Part shown: positions 6,336 through 10,816 of the stretch, piece by piece | Position numbering within the stretch: position 1 is the first letter of the stretch | How the letters are laid out: the number at the start of each line of letters is the position of its first letter | Assembly (NCBI GenBank): GCA_964605645.1 | Contig: CAZSDJ010000047.1 | Location: 1 to 10,816, forward strand | Origin: PXAH01 sp964605645 | GTDB taxonomy: Bacteria; Omnitrophota; Gorgyraeia; Duberdicusellales; 4484-171 | Direction of reading: 5' to 3' | DNA: 10,816 nucleotides | The notes under the pieces: model-generated | What the model saw: only the letters and a program-made list of their open reading frames with translations | What the model was told of the DNA's origin: nothing | Databases searched by the model: none | Translations under genes and position numbers: made by a program

Positions 6336-6980
6336 ATGATAAATCCTTTTATTTTTAGAACCCGGATAAATCAAATTGAATTGACAGGCAAAAGGGCTAA
6401 GAATTTAGAAGAATTAGTTGAACAAATTAAGAAAGTTCCTTCCGCAAGTATTTACCACCACACCCACAGATTCTTAGAACAGCATATATTTTTTTCTCCT
6501 GAACACCCGAATGATTTTAGCTACTGGATAACCACCTCTTTGGGCTTAAAGCAATTGGGAGAAATTATTGCTAGTGTAGAAATATTTGAATTTAAAGATA
6601 TAGAAAATTTAAGGAAAAAATTTATCGAAGTAATTCAAAATTATCTTCAGAAAAATTTTTTTTTTCGCAATTGCATCCAGGGTGAAGAGTTTAATTTTAT
6701 GTCTTCAAAGATGTTTATTCTTAATACTCCTTTTCAGGCTTATAATTTAGGAGATTTTTTAAATTGCTTGAAAAAGATTACGATTCATTCATTTTATTTT
6801 CATATGTTTGAAGCAAAGATGAGATTACAAAAAGGGGAAAATGATTTTTCTCGTTGGTTGAAAGATAATGGATTCCAAAGATTGGGGGAGCAAATTGCTT
6901 TCCTGGACCCCTACACCCATACTTTAGAAGGGTTGCGAAAAAAAATTATAAAATTAATAGAAAATTATAGCCAAAGATGA
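6336..6980 (+). CDS. DUF5752-like protein with tandem internal duplication
   Basis: A 214-residue soluble protein of unknown function. It resembles the DUF5752 family as I remember it; that assignment is tentative. Two halves align by eye. Residues 21-105 and 135-213 share the order [Asn-Leu helix] - [YHHTHRF or YFHMFEA] - [NDFSYW or NDFSRW] - [LKQLGEIIA or FQRLGEQIA] - [LRKKFIEVIQNY or LRKKIIKLIENY]. Repeat one has extra histidines (41, 42, 44, 50, 57). There is no signal peptide or membrane segment. The ATG lies 2 bases after the CBS stop with no clear Shine-Dalgarno, suggesting coupling by reinitiation. The 3' end overlaps the TreT gene by ATGA, so the two are probably translated together. 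A binding or regulatory role beside TreT is a guess. Confidence 0.75.
   Translation: MINPFIFRTRINQIELTGKRAKNLEELVEQIKKVPSASIYHHTHRFLEQHIFFSPEHPNDFSYWITTSLGLKQLGEIIASVEIFEFKDIENLRKKFIEVIQNYLQKNFFFRNCIQGEEFNFMSSKMFILNTPFQAYNLGDFLNCLKKITIHSFYFHMFEAKMRLQKGENDFSRWLKDNGFQRLGEQIAFLDPYTHTLEGLRKKIIKLIENYSQR
6396..6650 (+). repeat. First copy of the internal protein duplication
   Basis: This part encodes residues 21-105 of the DUF5752-like protein. It matches the second copy (6738-6974) at the protein level: NDFS-W, LGE-IA and LRKK-I--I-NY recur in the same order and at similar spacing. The nucleotide sequences have diverged, so the duplication is old. Confidence 0.7.
6656..6665 (+). repeat. Run of ten T after five A, at the junction between duplicated halves
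   Basis: The ten-T run at 6656-6665 encodes the Phe residues of the linker between the two halves of the DUF5752-like protein. Runs of this length are prone to polymerase slippage and to sequencing error. One added T would lead to TGA after six codons, leaving a product with only the first repeat. Confidence 0.6.
6738..6974 (+). repeat. Second copy of the internal protein duplication
   Basis: This part encodes residues 135-213 of the same protein and is the counterpart of 6396-6650. It is about four residues shorter in the loop before NDFSRW and keeps only one of the histidines clustered in copy one (H156). Confidence 0.7.
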
Positions 6981-8200
6981 AATCAATAAGAGATTATGCT
7001 CAAGTTGTAGGGAAAGAAGTTATTGATGAATTATATTTGATAGCTGACAAGCTCAAAGGTAAAAAAATTCAAAATATAAATTCAACTTCTTCCGGAGGAG
7101 GAGTAGCAGAAATATTGTCGCGGATGATCCCTTTGATGAAAGATTTAGGATTAGATGTTAGCTGGGATTTAATTGAAGCAGATAATAAATTTTTTAAGAT
7201 AACAAAAAATATTCACAATGCCCTGCACGGTTTAACAGTTGACATAAAAGAAAAAGATTATCAGTATTTTTTGGAAGTAAATAAGGCCAATAAACACAAG
7301 ATTGCTCAAGATTCAGATATTATTTATATCCACGACCCTCAACCGATTGCTTTAATTGATAAAAATATTGATCAAAATAAAAAATGGTTATGGCGCTGCC
7401 ACGTGGATTTTTCAAAACCGGAAAAAAGTGTTTGGGAATTTTTAAAAACTTTTATTAAAAGATATGATGCAGCTGTTTTTAGCGCGCCGGCTTTTGCTCG
7501 TTTTCTTAGTTGCCGGCAAATTTTAATTTCTCCTTCGATAGACCCCTTAAGCGATAAAAATAGGCATCTAGAACAAACAGAAATTGATTTTGTTTTAGAA
7601 AAATATGGTATTGATAAACAAAAACCGATAATTACCCAAATTTCAAGATTTGATTATTTAAAAGATCCTTTGGGGGTCATCAAAAGCTATCAACTTGTTA
7701 AAAAATACATTGATTGTCAGTTAATTTTAGCCGGAGGGGGTGCCGGCGATGATCCGCAAACGGCAGAGGTGTTAAAGGAAGCGGAAAATTTAGCCTCTCT
7801 AGATAAAGATGTTTTTGTTTTACACCTTCCCAGTCAAAGTAATCTGGAGATTAATGCATTGCAGCGGGCATCTACTGTGATTTTACAAAAATCATTAAAA
7901 GAAGGCTTTGGTTTAACCGTTTGTGAAGCGCTTTGGAAACAAAAACCGGTAATTGCTTCGGCGGTCGGCGGGATCCCTTTGCAAATTGCTCATAAATATT
8001 CGGGTATTCTCACCTACACCACAGAAGGCACTGCTTATTGGATTAAACAACTAATACAAGAACCGGAATATGCAAAAAGATTAGGTGCCCACGGCAGGCA
8101 GTATGTAGCTAATAATTTTTTAATAACCAGGCATATTCAAGATTATTTGCTGCTTTTTCTTTCTCTGTATAATGAATCTGACGTTGTTGATTTAGGCTAG
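6977..8200 (+). CDS. treT: TreT-type trehalose synthase (GT4 glycosyltransferase)
   Basis: A 407-residue cytoplasmic GT4 family, GT-B fold enzyme. TreT joins NDP-glucose and glucose to trehalose and is reversible in some species. The N-terminal half carries the SSGGGVAEIL glycine loop (G40-G42, E45) and the phrase on a Trp and an IEADNKFFKITK stretch that are characteristic of TreT, then HDPQP at 119-123 and WRCHVD at 139-144. The C-terminal half carries QISRFDYLKDP, LAGGGAGDD and the E309-x7-E317 donor-binding motif. Length is normal for the family. The ATG shares its bases with the previous stop (ATGA). The TAG stop is followed by about 100 non-coding bases, so this is probably the last gene of the operon. 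Similarity to archaeal TreT is from memory of the motifs. Confidence 0.88.
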   Translation: MKSIRDYAQVVGKEVIDELYLIADKLKGKKIQNINSTSSGGGVAEILSRMIPLMKDLGLDVSWDLIEADNKFFKITKNIHNALHGLTVDIKEKDYQYFLEVNKANKHKIAQDSDIIYIHDPQPIALIDKNIDQNKKWLWRCHVDFSKPEKSVWEFLKTFIKRYDAAVFSAPAFARFLSCRQILISPSIDPLSDKNRHLEQTEIDFVLEKYGIDKQKPIITQISRFDYLKDPLGVIKSYQLVKKYIDCQLILAGGGAGDDPQTAEVLKEAENLASLDKDVFVLHLPSQSNLEINALQRASTVILQKSLKEGFGLTVCEALWKQKPVIASAVGGIPLQIAHKYSGILTYTTEGTAYWIKQLIQEPEYAKRLGAHGRQYVANNFLITRHIQDYLLLFLSLYNESDVVDLG

Positions 8201-8221
8201 TTTAAATTTTCTCAAAAAATC

Positions 8222-8250
8222 TTGCCAATTACTGTATATTATGGTAAATT
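8222..8250 (+). promoter_or_regulatory. Candidate promoter for the PEP carboxykinase-purC unit
   Basis: TTGCCA (8222-8227, five of six matches to TTGACA) is followed after 17 bases by TAAATT (8245-8250, four of six) with TGG before it, an extended -10. Transcription would begin near 8257, leaving a leader of about 46 bases. No terminator-like hairpin is visible between the TreT stop and this site, so some read-through from the trehalose operon is likely. Confidence 0.5.
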
Positions 8251-8302
8251 ACCTTTCAAATAAACTTCCTTTATATCAATTATCTTAAAAATAGGAGAAA
8301 AC

Positions 8303-10180
8303 ATGGAGAGAAAGGCATTAGATTTCTTAAAAGAGAAAATAAATCAAAATAATTTTAAAAAACTAGAAGTTTTAGAAAATACTGATCTTTTTAAGTTTAT
8401 AGCTGATTTTATTGAACTTTGTAACCCCAGTTCTGTTTTTGTCCGCACCGATTCAGAAGAAGATAGAGCTTACATTCGGCAAAAAGCTCAAGAATTAGGG
8501 GAAGAAAAACCTTTGGCTAAAGAAGGCCGCACTATTCATTTTGATGGCTATAATGATCAAGCCCGTGATAAAAAAAATACTAAATATTTGCTTAACAAAG
8601 AAGATTTAGAAAAAAGCCGTCTCAACAGCATTGACAAAACAGAGGGGACAGGTGAGATAAGATCGATATTAAAAGATATTATGCAGGGCAAAGAAATGAT
8701 TATTTCTTTCTTTTGCCTGGGGCCCGCTAATTCAGAGTTTTCTCTCCCCGCAGTCCAAATTACCGATTCTTATTATGTGGCTCATTCAGAAGATATTTTA
8801 TACAGGCCCGGCTACAATCAATTTCAACAACATCAAGATAATCCTGATTTTTTTAAATTTATTCATAGTGCCGGCCAGCTCGAAGGCAGGGTAAGTAAAA
8901 ATATAGACAAAAGAAGAGTATATATTGATTTAGACAAACAATTAGTGTATAGCGCCAATACTCAATATGCCGGAAATACCGTAGGTTTAAAAAAACTAGC
9001 TCTGCGTCTTGCCATTAATAAAGCCGCCAGCCAAGATTGGTTGGCCGAACACATGTTTGTGATGTCTGTGTCGGATAAAGACGGTGGTAAATCTTATTTT
9101 TGCGGAGCTTATCCCAGTATGTGCGGTAAAACCTCTACTGCTATGATTGAAGGTGAAACAATTATTGGAGATGATATAGCCTATTTAAAGAAAAAAAATT
9201 CCAAAGTTTACGGAGTTAATGTGGAAAGAGGGGCTTTCGGGATCATAAAAGATGTAAACCCGGAGGATGATCCGATTATTTATAAAACCTTATCGAAAGA
9301 AGGTGAGGTTATTTTTTCAAATATTTTAGTAACTGAGGAAAATTTACCTTACTGGAACGGAAAAGATAAAAATATCCCGCATCAAGGCATTAATTTTTCC
9401 GGAAAATGGTTTCCGGGTAAGACTGACAAGGAAGGAGAAGAAATCCCGGCTTCTCATAAAAATGCCCGCTTTACAATTAAGATTGAAGATTTAGAAAATG
9501 CTGATGAAAATCTTAATAATTCAGATGGGGTAGATATAAAAGGTTTAATTTATGGCGGCAGGGATTCTGACACGTCAGTCCCGGTTGAGCAGGCTTTTAG
9601 TTGGCAGCACGGGGTTGTAACTAAGGCGGCGAGCATAGAATCGGAAACTACCGCAGCAACTTTAGGTAAAGAGGGCGTAAGAGTTTTTAATCCGATGAGT
9701 AATATTGATTTTTTATCGGTACCCTTAGCTAAATACATTAAAGCTAATTTAAATTTTGGAAAAGGCCTAGAGGATGTGCCTCCGATATTTTCTGTTAATT
9801 ATTTTCTAAGGGATAAAGAAGGAAAATTTTTAAATGGGATGAAAGATAAAAAGATTTGGTTAAAATGGGCAAAGTTGAGGGCGGATAAAAAAATTGATGC
9901 TTTAAAATTGCCTACAGGGTATATACCTAGATACCAAGATCTAAAAGAGCTGTTTAAAGATTACTTAGGGAAAGATTACTCTCAGGAGGATTATAATACT
10001 CAATTTACTTTAAGGATCCCGGAAAATTTAGAAAAGATTGAAAGAATTACCAATATCTATAAAGACCGGGAGAATATTCCGGAGATTTTATTTCAAGAGT
10101 TGGCAGAACAAAAAGAAAGATTGGTACAGTGCCAAAAAGAAAAGGGTGATTACCCCCAACCGTCTAATTTTGGAGGATAA
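8303..10180 (+). CDS. pckG: Phosphoenolpyruvate carboxykinase, GTP type
   Basis: A 625-residue cytoplasmic enzyme that interconverts oxaloacetate + GTP and PEP + GDP + CO2, the entry step of gluconeogenesis. The P-loop reads AYPSMCGKTS (269-278), with the GTP-PEPCK-specific Cys (C274) and K276-T277. The metal-binding kinase-2 motif GDDIAYL begins at 289. SHKNARF, LIYGGRD-D-SVPV, W-HGV and an ESETTAAT segment follow the family order, as does a PPIFSVNYF-D-GKF block near the C-terminus. The usual aromatic guanine-binding stretch (FFGYNFG in vertebrate and many bacterial enzymes) is not recognisable; DFLSVPLAKYI stands there. The CGKTSTAM version of the P-loop recalls archaeal enzymes. AGGAG at 8293-8297 sets the ATG. 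Its 3' end contains the purC ribosome binding site. Confidence 0.9.
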   Translation: MERKALDFLKEKINQNNFKKLEVLENTDLFKFIADFIELCNPSSVFVRTDSEEDRAYIRQKAQELGEEKPLAKEGRTIHFDGYNDQARDKKNTKYLLNKEDLEKSRLNSIDKTEGTGEIRSILKDIMQGKEMIISFFCLGPANSEFSLPAVQITDSYYVAHSEDILYRPGYNQFQQHQDNPDFFKFIHSAGQLEGRVSKNIDKRRVYIDLDKQLVYSANTQYAGNTVGLKKLALRLAINKAASQDWLAEHMFVMSVSDKDGGKSYFCGAYPSMCGKTSTAMIEGETIIGDDIAYLKKKNSKVYGVNVERGAFGIIKDVNPEDDPIIYKTLSKEGEVIFSNILVTEENLPYWNGKDKNIPHQGINFSGKWFPGKTDKEGEEIPASHKNARFTIKIEDLENADENLNNSDGVDIKGLIYGGRDSDTSVPVEQAFSWQHGVVTKAASIESETTAATLGKEGVRVFNPMSNIDFLSVPLAKYIKANLNFGKGLEDVPPIFSVNYFLRDKEGKFLNGMKDKKIWLKWAKLRADKKIDALKLPTGYIPRYQDLKELFKDYLGKDYSQEDYNTQFTLRIPENLEKIERITNIYKDRENIPEILFQELAEQKERLVQCQKEKGDYPQPSNFGG

Positions 10181-10181
10181 G

Positions 10182-10816
10182 ATGATTAAAGAAACAAATT
10201 TTACTAATTTAAAAATTTTTAAAAAAGGAAAAGTCAGGGATGTATACGATTTAGACAATAAATTATTGATTGTAGCTACCGATCGGATTTCTTGTTTTGA
10301 TGTAGTGATACCTACGCCAATCCCAACTAAAGGGAAAATCCTTACTCAAATATCACTTTTTTGGTTTACTTATTTAGAAGATTTAGTTTCCAATCATTTA
10401 ATTTCAGCTGATAATAAGGATTTACCTCAACAAATTTCCGATCAAGCCAATGAGTTAACCGGCCGGTTTATGATAACTGAAAAATGTGAAGTTTTTCCTT
10501 TTGAGTGTGTAGTCAGAGGCTATCTAGCCGGTTCAGGATATAAAGATTATAAAAATACAGGCAGTGTCTGCGGCATAAAACTACCGGAAGGTTTACAAGA
10601 GTCTGATAAGTTACCGGAACCAATTTTTACACCGGCTACCAAAGCAGAAGAAGGCCACGATGAAAATGTTGATTTTGATTATATGAAAAATAGTATCGGG
10701 CCGAATTTAGCCGAGAAGCTTAAAGATTTAAGTATTAAAATTTATAAAAAATGCGCTGATTATGCTCAAAAAAAGGGGATAATTATTGCAGATACAAAGT
10801 TTGAGTTTGGTAAAAC
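10182..10816 (+). CDS. purC: SAICAR synthetase, 3' end cut by window
   Basis: The first 211 codons of phosphoribosylaminoimidazole-succinocarboxamide synthase. This ATP-dependent enzyme joins aspartate to CAIR in purine synthesis. Visible motifs are KKGKVRDVYD (14-23), TDRISCFD (33-40, usually with Ala for Cys), CVVRGYLAGSG (around 109-119), the TPATKAEEGHDENVDF block and IADTKFEFG at the edge. The block after the GYLAGSG motif is of the longer type of about 300 residues, so something like 80-90 residues should lie beyond the window. GGAGG at 10172-10176, inside the last codons of pckG, precedes the ATG by 5 bases and the gap between genes is 1 base, so the two genes are co-transcribed and probably coupled. 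No defect is seen. Confidence 0.95.
   Translation, partial: MIKETNFTNLKIFKKGKVRDVYDLDNKLLIVATDRISCFDVVIPTPIPTKGKILTQISLFWFTYLEDLVSNHLISADNKDLPQQISDQANELTGRFMITEKCEVFPFECVVRGYLAGSGYKDYKNTGSVCGIKLPEGLQESDKLPEPIFTPATKAEEGHDENVDFDYMKNSIGPNLAEKLKDLSIKIYKKCADYAQKKGIIIADTKFEFGK

Noticed and set aside
8201..8221. Terminator after the TreT gene
   Set aside because: TTTAAATTTT is AT-only with no GC-rich stem; not a credible hairpin.
9550..9738. Antisense reading frame inside PEP carboxykinase
   Set aside because: Lies opposite conserved enzyme motifs and has no recognisable domain.
1..10816. CRISPR arrays, tRNA or rRNA genes, insertion sequences, riboswitches, alternative use of TGA
   Set aside because: I scanned for regularly spaced repeats, cloverleaf ends, transposase-like frames and in-frame TGA codons and saw none; intergenic stretches are too short for most of these.

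Overview
The window is an AT-rich (roughly one third G+C by eye), densely packed piece of a bacterial chromosome. All nine genes that I can support lie on the + strand. The standard genetic code fits, with TAA, TAG and TGA all used as stops. Shine-Dalgarno sites are clear and promoters look sigma70-like. There are no tRNA or rRNA genes, CRISPR arrays or insertion sequences, and no gene-free stretch longer than about 140 bases. The organism cannot be named from this sequence. The mix of an archaeal-looking trehalose synthase (TreT) and PEP carboxykinase, a PilZ protein and a DUF5752-like protein would fit a poorly cultured bacterial lineage (for example Omnitrophota-like or Patescibacteria-like); this is a weak inference.

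Layout. Positions 1-60 hold two hairpins, the second followed by a T run, probably the end of an upstream transcription unit. Positions 139-1268 hold a ZIP-like metal transporter and a PilZ-domain protein. Positions 1307-8200 look like one operon that starts at an extended -10 promoter. It encodes a beta-phosphoglucomutase/trehalose-6-phosphate phosphatase fusion, a GH65 disaccharide phosphorylase with a C-terminal receiver-like domain, a two-CBS-domain protein, a DUF5752-like protein with an internal duplication, and a TreT-type glycosyltransferase. Junctions are very tight: a 23-base overlap, then gaps of 26 and 2 bases, then a 4-base ATGA overlap. Positions 8222-10816 form a second unit with its own promoter: GTP-type PEP carboxykinase, then purC, which runs off the window end.

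How the genes work together (inference from families). TreT would make trehalose from NDP-glucose and glucose. The OtsB domain would release trehalose from trehalose-6-phosphate, although no OtsA is present here. The GH65 enzyme would split trehalose, or a related alpha-glucobiose, with phosphate into beta-glucose-1-phosphate and glucose. The beta-phosphoglucomutase domain would return beta-glucose-1-phosphate to glucose-6-phosphate. The operon therefore encodes both synthesis and recovery of the sugar, along with three likely regulatory or binding modules: the CBS pair, the receiver-like domain and the DUF5752-like protein. PEP carboxykinase next door would feed gluconeogenesis.

The most unusual points are: (1) the mutase/phosphatase/GH65 set looks like a split version of the single-chain mycobacterial OtsB1 (Rv2006); (2) the GH65 enzyme is fused in frame to a degenerate receiver domain that still has its own ribosome binding site and ATG; (3) the DUF5752-like protein is a clear tandem duplication with a ten-T run at the junction.
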